Of a stretch of DNA of 64,000 bases, positions 32,566 to 40,812 are shown piece by piece; within the stretch, counting starts at the first letter, position 1, and each line of letters begins with the position of its first letter. The stretch spans positions 62,001-126,000 of the forward strand of contig NZ_JAJOZS010000008.1 in the NCBI RefSeq assembly GCF_021168555.1, read 5' to 3'. Source of the stretch: Stenotrophomonas sp. MMGLT7. Lineage in GTDB: Bacteria; Pseudomonadota; Gammaproteobacteria; Xanthomonadales; Xanthomonadaceae. The translations under genes were made by a program, and so were the position numbers. The notes under the pieces are model-generated. The model was not told the DNA's origin. It saw nothing but the letters and a program-made list of their open reading frames with translations, and searched no databases.

Positions 32566-32789
32566 GACCGCACCTCGCCGTCGCCGGCCTCGGCGCCGAA
32601 GCGTGTGACCACCACCGCCGGCGCCGGGTCCGGCTCGACCTGGGCGATGACGCGCACCACCGCGCGATGCTTGCGATCTGCGCGCGTGCGCAGTGCGGCC
32701 GCGCCCAATGCCTCCTCCTGGTCGGCGTAGCCTTCGCCGCCCACCCACTCCTGCGGCACCACCAGGAACCTGCCCAGGTCAGTGGACAT
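32562..32789 (-). CDS. Small phage protein, unknown
   Basis: 75 residues with no recognised family and no membrane segment. It overlaps the next gene in the operon by 4 bases and the previous one by 11. Confidence 0.5.
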   Translation of the reverse strand: MSTDLGRFLVVPQEWVGGEGYADQEEALGAAALRTRADRKHRAVVRVIAQVEPDPAPAVVVTRFGAEAGDGEVRS

Positions 32790-33069
32790 GGGCCACCTCC
32801 CGCGGCGCGATCGCCACGCCGTCTTCGTGGGTGCTCCACTCGATCTGCAGGCCCTCGTACTCGGCGGCGAGCACGCGCTCGATGCCGCCGCGGCCGTTGG
32901 GCTGGCGCCGGCGCAGCACGCCCCGCACCAGCGGCGGCGGGCGGTCGATGATCAGCACCGCCCTGCGGCCGTTGCTGTAGTGCGCGATCACCTGGATGCC
33001 GGCCTGTTCCAGCTGCTGGGCAGCGGTGGCGGCGGTGAACAGCACTTCGGATTTCTTCGGGTCAGTCAT
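32779..33069 (-). CDS. Small phage protein, unknown
   Basis: 96 residues. A two-strand pattern (IQVIAHYSNGRRAVLIIDRP) and a later GLQIEWSTHEDGVAI are visible. No family match. It overlaps its neighbours on both sides. Confidence 0.55.
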   Translation of the reverse strand: MTDPKKSEVLFTAATAAQQLEQAGIQVIAHYSNGRRAVLIIDRPPPLVRGVLRRRQPNGRGGIERVLAAEYEGLQIEWSTHEDGVAIAPREVAHVH

Positions 33070-33448
33070 TGCGGGAATCCTCGTCTTTGGTGGGCGGTTG
33101 CAGCCCGAGTTGTCCGTACAGGTCCGGCATCGCCACGCGCCGCATCGCGCCGACCTGCTCCAGCGAGGTCATTGCGCGGCCGAGCAGAAAGCTGCAGGTG
33201 CGGTCCAGCTCGCTGGCGTCGGCGGCGAAGTGGTAGCCGAAGGCCGGATGAGCGCAAATGGGGTGACCATCGCGGCGCAGCTTCTCGATGATCTGGCGCA
33301 GCCGGCGCTCGTCGGCGGCGTTGATGCGGTGGGTGATGACGTAGACCAGGTCGCGCGCGGTGATGCCGTTGGCGGCGCCGCGGCGGCCCTGCAGCTGCGC
33401 GAGCACCGTCTCCGGGGAAAGCTCTTGCGGCAGCAGGGCCAGCTGCAT
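33062..33448 (-). CDS. Phage protein with a winged-helix-like fold
   Basis: 128 residues. ERRLRQIIEKLRRDGHPICA followed by FGYHF resembles the winged helix seen in phage replication-associated small proteins. The C-terminal part repeats the helical pattern. Role unknown. Confidence 0.55.
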   Translation of the reverse strand: MQLALLPQELSPETVLAQLQGRRGAANGITARDLVYVITHRINAADERRLRQIIEKLRRDGHPICAHPAFGYHFAADASELDRTCSFLLGRAMTSLEQVGAMRRVAMPDLYGQLGLQPPTKDEDSRND

Positions 33449-33449
33449 G

Positions 33450-33755
33450 TCAGTCGCCCTCCCTGTCGATGCCGGCGGCGACGGCCAGGTCGATCAGCTC
33501 GTCCCAACTGATCGTCCAGTCCGACCACGTGGTGCAGGAGGTGACCACCGGCTGGCGATCGTCGTCGAGCGACACCTCGTACATGCGCCCGCTCTTGCTG
33601 TGGCACACCCTGCCGATATAAACGGCGATGCGCGGTGGGCCGTTCGGCCGGAGAGTGCCAACGGTTCCGAGATGCGGCCGATGCTTCGGCCGTGCCGTGT
33701 GCTCGCGGCGGTTGCGCGCGATGCCCTTGCAGCGCTTGAGCGAAGGAGCTGCCAT
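33450..33755 (-). CDS. Small phage protein, unknown
   Basis: 101 residues. A basic N-terminus is followed by a small beta-rich region (RIAYIG-like RIAVYIGRVCHSK) and an acidic C-terminus. The start at 33755 is the internal methionine next to the preceding gene; a longer frame to 33842 would overlap that gene heavily. Confidence 0.5.
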   Translation of the reverse strand: MAAPSLKRCKGIARNRREHTARPKHRPHLGTVGTLRPNGPPRIAVYIGRVCHSKSGRMYEVSLDDDRQPVVTSCTTWSDWTISWDELIDLAVAAGIDREGD

Positions 33756-33756
33756 G

Positions 33757-33948
33757 TCAGCGGTCCTCCTCGACATGCACAGTGGCAACAGCGCGGCGCA
33801 CGTCGAGCGCGTCACCGGCAAACTTGCCCAGGCGCGTGCCATAGCCCCAGTTTCCGGGTGCGCCCAGGTAGCCGGTAAGCGCGTCCAGCAGGCCGAGCAG
33901 GCGGGCCTGCTCGATAGCGGTGAGCGGCGAGGTGCAGAGCTTGTCCAT
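33757..33948 (-). CDS. Small phage protein, unknown
   Basis: 63 residues, with helical pattern PLTAIEQARLLGLLDALTGY. It begins one base after the stop of the preceding gene. No family is recognised. Confidence 0.5.
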   Translation of the reverse strand: MDKLCTSPLTAIEQARLLGLLDALTGYLGAPGNWGYGTRLGKFAGDALDVRRAVATVHVEEDR

Positions 33949-33949
33949 G

Positions 33950-34189
33950 TCAGTCCTCCAGGTCGTCGTCGCGCAGCTCATCGATGAGCGCGCGCAGCTG
34001 TTGGTAGTCGAGCGAGCCGAGCAGCGCATCCATCGCCTGCCCGTCGCGCCAGGCGATGCCGGCACGCTTGAACAAGTCGCGGTGCATCACGGTCACCTCG
34101 CGGTGCGGCAGCTCGGCCTGGCGCATCAGGCCGTGGGCGAAGCCGCGCAGGTACTGCAGACCCTCGGGCGTGGCGGTGCGGTCAGCCAT
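33950..34189 (-). CDS. Small phage protein, unknown
   Basis: 79 residues, helical and acidic at the C-terminus (LIDELRDDDLED). The start at 34189 gives an 8-base overlap with the previous gene, in keeping with the operon style. Confidence 0.5.
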   Translation of the reverse strand: MADRTATPEGLQYLRGFAHGLMRQAELPHREVTVMHRDLFKRAGIAWRDGQAMDALLGSLDYQQLRALIDELRDDDLED

Positions 34190-34418
34190 GCTGGACCCCC
34201 TCGCGGGCCAGGACGGCGGGAGGTACATGCGCGATCAGGCGCTCCCAATTCGCACGCGGCACGATCACGACCTGCAGCGTGTCCAGTTCCGGCACGGGCT
34301 CGTTCTGGACCTTGAACGGAACCAGCACTGCCTGCGTTACCATCGGCCAGCTGCCACTGCGCTCCGGCTTGAGCACCATGCCCTCGATGGCAGGCCAACC
34401 CTCGGTGAAGATCGGCAT
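34182..34418 (-). CDS. Small phage protein, unknown
   Basis: 78 residues, beta-rich pattern (MVTQAVLVPFKVQ, DTLQVVIVPRANWE). It follows the MuB-like gene by one base. No family is recognised. Confidence 0.5.
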   Translation of the reverse strand: MPIFTEGWPAIEGMVLKPERSGSWPMVTQAVLVPFKVQNEPVPELDTLQVVIVPRANWERLIAHVPPAVLAREGVQHG

Positions 34419-34419
34419 C

Positions 34420-35589
34420 TCACACCCCCCGCACGACATCGGCGCTGACCGCCGGCACGCCCAGGTCGGCGGCGCGGTTCATCGCCGCGGTGAGCGCGTT
34501 CTGCACCGCGAGCGGGTACAGCAGCGTGCCGCCGGCGCGCGTGGGCGTGAGCTTGGTGCGCAGCGCGTCCACGGCATCGCGGGACAGCACCTTGTCCAGC
34601 GGCACGCCGGCGCGCTTGAAGCGGTGTGCCAGGTAGCCTTCCAGGTCGGCGTTGAGCGCCGGCAGGTTGACGATCTCGATGCGCTGCACCACCTCGCGCA
34701 CTTCAGGGTTGTGCTCGGAGAGCTTGACCTGCAGCTCGGGCTGGCCGATCAGGATCACCGACAGCAGCGGGCGCAGGCCGTCCTTCAACTCGCGGAAGCG
34801 CTTGAGGTGCTTGAGCGTGGGCAGCGGCAGGCTGTGCGCCTCCTCGATCACCAGCACGTGCGCGTGACCGGCGCGAGCGCTGTCGCGCAGCGCCTCGTGC
34901 AGCTGCCGGAAGCGCGCCTCCGGGCTGCTCTTGGTCTTCGCCAGTGGTGCGACGGTGGCCATGATGGCTTCGGCGATGTGCTGGCTGCGCAGGCTCTTGC
35001 CGACGGAGTCGGTGCCCTCGCTGGCAAGCACGTAGGGCTCGACCACGATGACCGCCTGCTCTTCGCGGTGGATGCGGTCCACCAGTTCCTCGCGCAGCGT
35101 GGACTTGCCGGCGCCGCTCTCGCCGATCACGGCCAGGAAGCCGCCGTGGCGCGCGACCTGGTACATGCTCTCGCGCACGTAGCGGATGTCCGGCGACAGG
35201 AAGACTTCCTCGGCCGAGGTCGGCTCGGCGAAGGGGTCGGCCGTCAGGCCGAAGTGGCGCCGCGCCTGCGGCGTCAGGGATTGCTTGCGTAGTAGCATCT
35301 GCAGTTCCTCGTCTGAGATATCGTTGATAGCGGGGTCTTGCGGGGAATCCGGGGCCGCCGCGTTGGCGCGCGGCGGCTCCTCTTTCCGGGTCCACGTGGT
35401 GTGGTCGGCGTGGTGGTCGCGCAGGTAGCGCGTGATGGCGATTTCCAGCTCCAGCCGGTCGGAGCCGGTGGGCAGCACGTTGTGGTTGATCAGGCCGTTG
35501 AGCGCAGGCCGGCTCAGGCCGACAGCCGCGGCCAGGGCGCCTTGCTTGATGCCGGCGCTCGCAAGGATGGATTTCAGGCGCAGGGTCAT
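34420..35589 (-). CDS. MuB-like AAA ATPase of the transposition machinery
   Basis: 389 residues. An N-terminal helix-turn-helix (GALAAAVGLSRPALNGLIN, about residues 17-35) is joined to an AAA ATPase with Walker A GESGAGKST (156-164) and Walker B HVLVIEEAH. MuB-type proteins bind target DNA and activate the MuA transposase; the ATPase domain also resembles TniB/ExeA proteins. It lies two tiny genes downstream of the transposase in the same operon, as expected for a MuA-MuB pair. Confidence 0.88.
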   Translation of the reverse strand: MTLRLKSILASAGIKQGALAAAVGLSRPALNGLINHNVLPTGSDRLELEIAITRYLRDHHADHTTWTRKEEPPRANAAAPDSPQDPAINDISDEELQMLLRKQSLTPQARRHFGLTADPFAEPTSAEEVFLSPDIRYVRESMYQVARHGGFLAVIGESGAGKSTLREELVDRIHREEQAVIVVEPYVLASEGTDSVGKSLRSQHIAEAIMATVAPLAKTKSSPEARFRQLHEALRDSARAGHAHVLVIEEAHSLPLPTLKHLKRFRELKDGLRPLLSVILIGQPELQVKLSEHNPEVREVVQRIEIVNLPALNADLEGYLAHRFKRAGVPLDKVLSRDAVDALRTKLTPTRAGGTLLYPLAVQNALTAAMNRAADLGVPAVSADVVRGV

Positions 35590-35750
35590 GCGCGCACCAG
35601 CCTGGTGTTGAACGGCACCACCTGCTCGGCCTTGGCCTTTTCCGCCTCGCCCGGCATGCCCTGCCAGGTGCGATACGGGTGGACCTGGGGGCGCTTGGCA
35701 CGGTCCATCGCGGCGCGCTGCTCGGGTGTGGGTTCGTAGCGCTTCGTCAT
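35586..35750 (-). CDS. Tiny phage ORF between transposase and ATPase genes
   Basis: 54 residues (begins MTKRYEPTPEQRAAMDRAKR, ends NTRLVRA), basic. Its stop overlaps the ATPase start as GCATGA, and its start overlaps the stop of the next upstream ORF. Coupling on both sides supports it as a real gene. Function unknown. Confidence 0.6.
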   Translation of the reverse strand: MTKRYEPTPEQRAAMDRAKRPQVHPYRTWQGMPGEAEKAKAEQVVPFNTRLVRA

Positions 35751-35902
35751 TTGCCCGCCCTCTGTAGGGCCACCTTCGCGGCGGCATATGTCCGGAACCC
35801 CGCGTTGCGCGCCGCGATCTCCAGCGCCTGGCAGTAGCCATACCCGTCGCGCGCCTGGATCTTCTTAGCCGCGCGCTTGATGTCTTCGAGGGAAGTGCTC
35901 AT
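35747..35902 (-). CDS. Tiny phage ORF after the transposase gene
   Basis: 51 residues (MSTSLEDIKRAAKKIQARDG...), helical and basic. It overlaps the transposase stop by 4 bases and the next ORF by 4 bases. Function unknown. Confidence 0.6.
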   Translation of the reverse strand: MSTSLEDIKRAAKKIQARDGYGYCQALEIAARNAGFRTYAAAKVALQRAGK

Positions 35903-37704
35903 GCCGCACCCCCGCCAATCACGCGCAGGCCGCCACGCTCCGGCGTAGCCAGCACCGCCGCCCACGCTTCCACCTGGTCCACCGGCATGCCCTCCGGCCA
36001 GTGCTGCGCCGTGCGCGCGTACATGGCCGCCGTCCAGGCCGCGCCCGCACGCTCCACCAGCGGCTTGAGCCGCATCGCCGCCTCGACGTGGTTGAGCGGC
36101 GGGATCTCCGCGCGCACCGGCGCCGGCTCGATGCGCTGGGCGGCCACCACCTCCGGCGCTTCCACGCGCGAGGCGGTGCCGGCACGCGGCAGGCTGGGTG
36201 CGATATCGGCTTCGCGCAGGTGCTTCATCGGGTCCAGGTCGCCGCCGAACGCCAGGCGCTTGGCCTTGCGCGCCGCCGCGGCATCGGCGTCGGTCTGCAC
36301 TGCCATCGACAGCCGCTCCAGCTCCTTTCGCGCCGCGTCGGCCGGCGTCTCCGGCATGGCCTTGTACTCGCTGCCCACCTGGGCGGCGCCGGCGAGGAAA
36401 CCCCACTCGTCGGCGCCCACGCGCGGGGCGATGTAATGCACCGGCGCGCTGTCCTGCTCGCCCGGCATCAGCACGCGTACGCTGCCGTCCGGGTCCAGGG
36501 CGTTGGCAACCACGGCCACGCGCTGGCCGTTGACCAGGCCGGGCACGCCGCGCACGTCGTACACCTTGCCGCGGAAGCGCACCATGCAGTCGCGCACCGT
36601 GCAGGGCTTGGGCGCGCTGGTAGCCAGCTGCCGCAGCACGTCCACCGCCGGCGCCAGCACCAGCTGCGCCGGGGTGATGCGCAGCCAACCGTCGCGGCGC
36701 GTCACGCCGGTGCGCGTATGGATGCGGGTGGCGTTGTAGGCGCGCGCCCACTGCTGCGCCAGGGTGTTGATCTCCTCCAGGCTGGTCACCGGCGCGCGCG
36801 TCTTCAGCGCGGCCTCGAAGTGGGTCTCGATCAGGTAGTTGGCGTTCTCCACCTGGCCCTTGGCGCGAGCGTTGCCCACCTCGTTGACGATCAGCTCGAT
36901 GCCGCAGGCGGCCACGAAGTTGCGCGTGGTGCCGGCGGTGACCGCGCTGCCGGGGTCCATCATCAGCAGCTTGGGGATGCCGTGCATGGTGCCGTCCGGC
37001 CGCTGCGTCATCGCGTGGATCAGCGCCGAGAGCAGGTTGGCGCTGCTCTCGGCGCTCAGCACATAGAACAGCTCGATGCAGCCGCTGGCGTGGTCGGTGA
37101 TGGCGTAGCGCCACAGGCGCCGTTCGGCGATCTTGGTGAAGTTGCCCGGCTTGCCGCGGTAGAACTCGCGCTTGTCCATCACGTGCGCGCCATCGTCGGC
37201 AAGGTAGAACTGCCGGCTCACCGACGCATCGATCTGCCACAGATGGTTGGGATGCGGGCTTGACAGCCGCGCCGCCGGCGACGGCGCGGCCAGCTGGTCG
37301 CGGTGGAAGCCGTAGTGGCGGATGGACCGGCAGATCGCCGAAGTGCTGAGCGGGCGCCACTCGCCGGTGGACTTGTCCACGCGGCATGCCTCGATCCGGT
37401 TGTTGGCGCGCAGGATGTCCACAGCATCCTCCACCGGCAGCGTGCCGGTGCCGGTGAGCCGGCGCGTCTCCTCCACCAGCGCGGCGATCGTTGCGGCCTC
37501 CTCGCGGCTGAGCGAGAGATCGCCGGCATCCGAGCGCCGCTTGCGCGGCTTGAGCGTGGCCATCACCGCGCCGAGGCGGCGGTAGGCCGTCTGGACCGAG
37601 CATCCCATCTGCTCGGCCAGCTGCGCGGCAATGCGCCCCTTGCTGCCGTGCGGCGCGGCCAGCAGTTCGCTGGCGGCCGCGTTGATGAGCGTTTCGGCCG
37701 ACAT
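35899..37704 (-). CDS. MuA-like DDE transposase
   Basis: 601 residues. N-terminal helix-turn-helix region (GRIAAQLAEQMGCSVQTAYR) precedes the retroviral-integrase-type core with D159 (WQIDAS), D250 (MMDPGS) and E286 (KGQVENANY), the last two 36 apart. A Mu-type C-terminal beta domain (GKVYDVRGVPGLVNGQRVAV) and a long tail that would contact MuB follow. It cuts and joins phage ends for integration and replicative transposition. The start at 37704 follows the preceding gene by two bases. Confidence 0.9.
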   Translation of the reverse strand: MSAETLINAAASELLAAPHGSKGRIAAQLAEQMGCSVQTAYRRLGAVMATLKPRKRRSDAGDLSLSREEAATIAALVEETRRLTGTGTLPVEDAVDILRANNRIEACRVDKSTGEWRPLSTSAICRSIRHYGFHRDQLAAPSPAARLSSPHPNHLWQIDASVSRQFYLADDGAHVMDKREFYRGKPGNFTKIAERRLWRYAITDHASGCIELFYVLSAESSANLLSALIHAMTQRPDGTMHGIPKLLMMDPGSAVTAGTTRNFVAACGIELIVNEVGNARAKGQVENANYLIETHFEAALKTRAPVTSLEEINTLAQQWARAYNATRIHTRTGVTRRDGWLRITPAQLVLAPAVDVLRQLATSAPKPCTVRDCMVRFRGKVYDVRGVPGLVNGQRVAVVANALDPDGSVRVLMPGEQDSAPVHYIAPRVGADEWGFLAGAAQVGSEYKAMPETPADAARKELERLSMAVQTDADAAAARKAKRLAFGGDLDPMKHLREADIAPSLPRAGTASRVEAPEVVAAQRIEPAPVRAEIPPLNHVEAAMRLKPLVERAGAAWTAAMYARTAQHWPEGMPVDQVEAWAAVLATPERGGLRVIGGGAA

Positions 37705-37706
37705 GC

Positions 37707-38624
37707 TCAGCCCTCCGCGCCGTCGTTGACGAGGGGGATAGAGATCGGCAGCTCCTCGTCGTCGCGGACCATGCGCACCGCGGTGAGCAGGCGGCCGATG
37801 ACATCGCTCAGGTAGATGGCGGCATCGTTGTCCTGGTCGTTGTCGGAGGCGTGTGCGGCCAATGCGCGGAAGGCTGCGCGCAGGCCGGTCTTGTCGCTGC
37901 CGAGGACCAAGAGAACCGCCTGCTCGGCTTCGGTCACGGACTGCTTGAGGATGATGAGCTGCTGATCCGGGTCGGCCGCCTTCCAACGCCGATTGGCCTT
38001 GGAGACCTTCTCATGTTCCTTGTTGAGATCGTCGCTCAACTTGCTGATGCGCTGGTCTTTTGCATCCACGTCTGCGCGCAGTTCGCGGATCTGTTCGCGC
38101 AGCTCACGCACCGACATGGTGACGATGTCGTCCAGGGCGAGATCGCCCGTTTCACCGACTTCAGCCAGTTCCGCGAACTGATCTTCCGGCAGCGAGAGCA
38201 GCTCGATCAACTTGCTCTCGTTGTTCACGGCGGCGACCAAATGCGTCGACGTCGACGCATTTGGAAGCATGGCAACGCGTCGCGCCGCCTCCATCATGCG
38301 TTGCGCTTGGCGCGGTTCCATGCCCAGCCGCTGCAGCATGCCGCTCCACTCTCCGCGCAGCGCGCATTCGCGCGCCACCAACAAGTAGCGGCCAGCGCGC
38401 AGAAATGCCTCGCAGCCACGATGCAGCTCGCTGCGGATCGCAGCCTCGTAGTGTTCGGGCTGCCAGGGCAAGCCATCGCCGAACTTCTCCACCAATTCCA
38501 GCTGGTGCGTGCGCAGCGCCTCGATCTGCTGCGCCTCGTCGGCCGGCGTCTTGCCGATGTACTCCGGGCCTGCCTGTTCTGCCGGTGCCAGTGTCTTGCG
38601 CCCGGCGGTCTTGTTCGATGCCAT
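37707..38624 (-). CDS. Coiled-coil early phage protein, unknown
   Basis: 305 residues. The N-terminal half contains EAFLRAGRYLLVARECALRG and MLQRLGMEPRQAQRMMEAAR, a DUF3102-like helix pattern. Residues about 175-220 (ELREQIRELRADVDAKDQRI...) form a clear coiled coil. The family is seen in transposable phages just upstream of the transposase, function unknown to me. The gene contains a perfect 28-base palindrome at 38237-38264. Confidence 0.65.
   Translation of the reverse strand: MASNKTAGRKTLAPAEQAGPEYIGKTPADEAQQIEALRTHQLELVEKFGDGLPWQPEHYEAAIRSELHRGCEAFLRAGRYLLVARECALRGEWSGMLQRLGMEPRQAQRMMEAARRVAMLPNASTSTHLVAAVNNESKLIELLSLPEDQFAELAEVGETGDLALDDIVTMSVRELREQIRELRADVDAKDQRISKLSDDLNKEHEKVSKANRRWKAADPDQQLIILKQSVTEAEQAVLLVLGSDKTGLRAAFRALAAHASDNDQDNDAAIYLSDVIGRLLTAVRMVRDDEELPISIPLVNDGAEG
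38237..38264. repeat. Perfect 28-base palindrome inside a coding sequence
   Basis: The sequence is CCAAATGCGTCGAC followed by its exact reverse complement. It encodes PNASTSTHL in the frame of the surrounding gene. A perfect palindrome of this length in a codon-constrained region is unlikely by chance and suggests a protein-binding site or a selected hairpin. Confidence 0.85.
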
Positions 38625-38639
38625 TGCTTCGGTTCCTCG

Positions 38640-38945
38640 TCAGTTGGGGTTGCGGGAGTAGCGCTGATCCGTCTCGTCCAGACGCTGGCGCACGCGCGCC
38701 ATTTCCTGTTCGTGGGCGCGGGCCAGCTGGATCAGTCGGGGGGAAAGCCGCCAGTACTCGTCGCGGCCGGGGATGCGCTCGGCGATGCCCTCGTCGGCCA
38801 GCACTTCCAGGTCGCGCAGTACGGTGGAGGGGCTGGCCTGCACGGCATCGGCCAGTTGCTTGAGCCGCAGGCCCTCGAAGGTGTGGCCCTGCAGGGCGAA
38901 CAGCAGGCGCAGGGTGCGGCGGGTGGGCTGGTTGGAAGCGCTCAT
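38640..38945 (-). CDS. IclR-type winged-helix phage regulator
   Basis: 101 residues; LRLKQLADAVQASPSTVLRDLEVLADEGI is an IclR-like winged helix without any effector domain. Probably a phage regulator of the early region. It overlaps the upstream gene by 4 bases. Confidence 0.72.
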   Translation of the reverse strand: MSASNQPTRRTLRLLFALQGHTFEGLRLKQLADAVQASPSTVLRDLEVLADEGIAERIPGRDEYWRLSPRLIQLARAHEQEMARVRQRLDETDQRYSRNPN

Positions 38946-39169
38946 GCCTCACGCCCCTGCAGCATCGCCCGGCGGCGGAACACGCCCATGTCGTGCAGGC
39001 GCTGGGCGTAGATCCGGGCGGCGGTGGAGTCGGCGCCGTCGCGCTCGGTCGCGCGGCACAGGTCGTACCAGGCGTCGATGATCCGGCGCTCGCACTCGGC
39101 CATGCCGGGACGGAAGCGGCGGTGGTAGATGCCGCGTACGCGGGAGAAGCAGTCGAAGGCGGCGCTCAT
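38942..39169 (-). CDS. Small phage protein, unknown
   Basis: 75 residues, basic and helical (RIIDAWYDLCRATERDGADS). It overlaps both neighbours. No family is recognised. Confidence 0.55.
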   Translation of the reverse strand: MSAAFDCFSRVRGIYHRRFRPGMAECERRIIDAWYDLCRATERDGADSTAARIYAQRLHDMGVFRRRAMLQGREA

Positions 39170-39483
39170 CGGGCGGCCCCGCTCAGCCAGTCCGCCGGGT
39201 CGATGCCCTGCTCATTGAGCCAGTCGAGCCGGGCATGCATGGCGGCGTTGTGGGCCTCGGCCTCGCGGTCGGCCTTGCGGCGTTGGCGCGCGGCAATCCG
39301 GTCCAGGCGGTTGGACTCGCGCAGGCAGGCGGTGCAGATGAAGTCCCACTCGGCCCGCTCGCGCGTGCCGGCGGCGAAGCCATCGCGCATGCGGCGGGCG
39401 GTATGCAGCGCGCCCCAGGCGGTGTACTGGCGGGAAAGGCGGGCCGACCAGTTGGTCGGCAGGGGGCTGTTGAGCGGGGTCAT
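39166..39483 (-). CDS. Small phage protein, unknown
   Basis: 105 residues. FICTACLRESNRLDRIAARQ includes a CxxC pair, followed by a charged helix. The start at 39483 overlaps the Ner-like gene by 4 bases. Confidence 0.55.
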   Translation of the reverse strand: MTPLNSPLPTNWSARLSRQYTAWGALHTARRMRDGFAAGTRERAEWDFICTACLRESNRLDRIAARQRRKADREAEAHNAAMHARLDWLNEQGIDPADWLSGAAR

Positions 39484-39689
39484 ACAGCGTCCCTCACGCC
39501 GGCGGCCCTGACGATCTTGGTCCGCATGGCCTGGCCGCGGGGGCCGTTCCATGTGCCGATCAGAGCGTTGCGCACGTTGCTGACGTGGGTGTCGTTGTCC
39601 TTGGCCCAGCGCGTCATCGTGGTGCCTTGGCGGACGAACCCGGCCTTCACCGCCAGCAGCAGATCCAACCCAGGTTGGGGGGCTTTCAT
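39480..39689 (-). CDS. Ner-like DNA-binding protein
   Basis: 69 residues, first gene of the leftward early operon. MTRWAKDNDTHVSNVRNALIGTW reads as a helix-turn-helix similar in style to Mu Ner/Nlp proteins that tune early transcription. Position divergent from the repressor fits that role. Identification is by motif and place only. Confidence 0.65.
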   Translation of the reverse strand: MKAPQPGLDLLLAVKAGFVRQGTTMTRWAKDNDTHVSNVRNALIGTWNGPRGQAMRTKIVRAAGVRDAV

Positions 39690-39785
39690 TTGCCTGTATC
39701 CTCTTGTTCCGGTTGTGTTGAGCGGCTGTTTCCACCGACGGAACAATCTAATCAACTTTTATTGACTGAGTCAACAGGTTTCTTC
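39690..39785. promoter_or_regulatory. Divergent early control region with operator palindrome
   Basis: A 96-base, AT-richer gap between the Ner-like gene and the repressor. It holds the perfect inverted repeat TTGACT-G-AGTCAA at 39762-39774, and a half-site-like TAATCAAC just left of it at 39749-39756. This is the place for the lysis-lysogeny switch of a Mu-like phage. Confidence 0.65.
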
Positions 39786-40259
39786 GTGCGCGATTTCAAC
39801 CAACAGCTGCTGCGGCTGAAGCAGGCTCTCCGGGTTACGGAAGACCAGGACGTGGCAGAGATCCTTGGCATGACCAAGGCCGCTTTTTCTGCGCGCAAGG
39901 GCCGCAAAGCGTTCCCGGAGGACAAGGTGAAGGCCTTGGCCGCCGACAGGCCTGAGCTGAGGCTCGACGTGAAATACGTGTTGACCGGGCAAAGCGACGA
40001 GCTGGAGCGCCGCCTTGCAGCCATCAGCAAGGCGACCAGGGTCGCGGGCAATGTGAAGGAGGCGGATGCCCGCTACGAGGTCCAGCAAGCGGTATTCGAG
40101 ACGCTCGTGGCCGAGCTGTCGCCGGAGGAGCGGATGCTGCTGCAGAATTTCAGGAATGCAGATGCGCAGGGGCGTACGGCGATACTGGCAACCGCCGCCG
40201 CGATAGGCGCGGCCGCTGTCGCTCCAGGCGATGCGAAGAAAGGTCACCGGAAGAGCTGA
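39786..40259 (+). CDS. CI-like phage repressor
   Basis: 157 residues. The N-terminal helix-turn-helix (QDVAEILGMTKAAFSARKGR with EDKVKALAADRPEL) matches the CI/Phage_CI_repr pattern. The C-terminal part is helical (LSPEERMLLQNFRNADAQGR), without a visible LexA-type peptidase. GTG at 39786 is chosen because it gives the usual N-terminus and has AGG 7 bases before it; earlier in-frame codons run through the operator. It is the only rightward gene of the early control region. Confidence 0.78.
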   Translation: MRDFNQQLLRLKQALRVTEDQDVAEILGMTKAAFSARKGRKAFPEDKVKALAADRPELRLDVKYVLTGQSDELERRLAAISKATRVAGNVKEADARYEVQQAVFETLVAELSPEERMLLQNFRNADAQGRTAILATAAAIGAAAVAPGDAKKGHRKS

Positions 40260-40275
40260 TATTCAGGGGGAATGT

Positions 40276-40803
40276 ATGCGTGTATGGATCACTGCTGCTG
40301 TGCTTGCGGCGGCGCTATGCGGTTGCACTGCCGAGCCCGAGCAACAGCCGGAAGCTGAGGGATGGATCGTCGGGGAGCGGATCGACACTGCTGGCCTGGA
40401 TGACGCGCAGCGCACGGTTCTGGACGCGCTGATGGCCGCGTGCCCTGGGCTGGAGAAGTACCGCGACGACTGGACGCTGGTCAGCGTGGATGTGGAGGAT
40501 GCGCCGAAAGCCAGCCTGTTGAAGTTCGTCATGGACGATCGCCTGGAACACGTGCCCGGCGAGTACTACGCCATCGGCCAGCGCTGTTTCGCCGAGGTCG
40601 GCGGCGAGCGACCCGATCGTGTTGCCGTGTGGAAGCGGCCGTGCGTGAAGGTCTGCCGCGACGTCAATGAAGATGTGCCGACTTCCACGCTGATCGAGAT
40701 CCAAGGCGGCAACGATGCTGCGCTTGGCTCGATTGACGGCCGCACAGTCCGCACCGCTGGGCCGCGTGGGCCAGCGAATGAAGACCTCGCGACATTGCTC
40801 TAG
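40276..40803 (+). CDS. Prophage-encoded lipoprotein, unknown
   Basis: 175 residues. Signal peptide ITAAVLAAALCGC with cysteine at position 17 fits a lipobox (LCGC), followed by an acidic linker. Mature part unrecognised, with three further cysteines. It sits between the repressor and the GIY-YIG gene and is read in the same direction as the repressor, so it may be expressed in the lysogen, for example as a surface or exclusion factor. Confidence 0.6.
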   Translation: MRVWITAAVLAAALCGCTAEPEQQPEAEGWIVGERIDTAGLDDAQRTVLDALMAACPGLEKYRDDWTLVSVDVEDAPKASLLKFVMDDRLEHVPGEYYAIGQRCFAEVGGERPDRVAVWKRPCVKVCRDVNEDVPTSTLIEIQGGNDAALGSIDGRTVRTAGPRGPANEDLATLL

Positions 40804-40812
40804 GGGAGTGAA

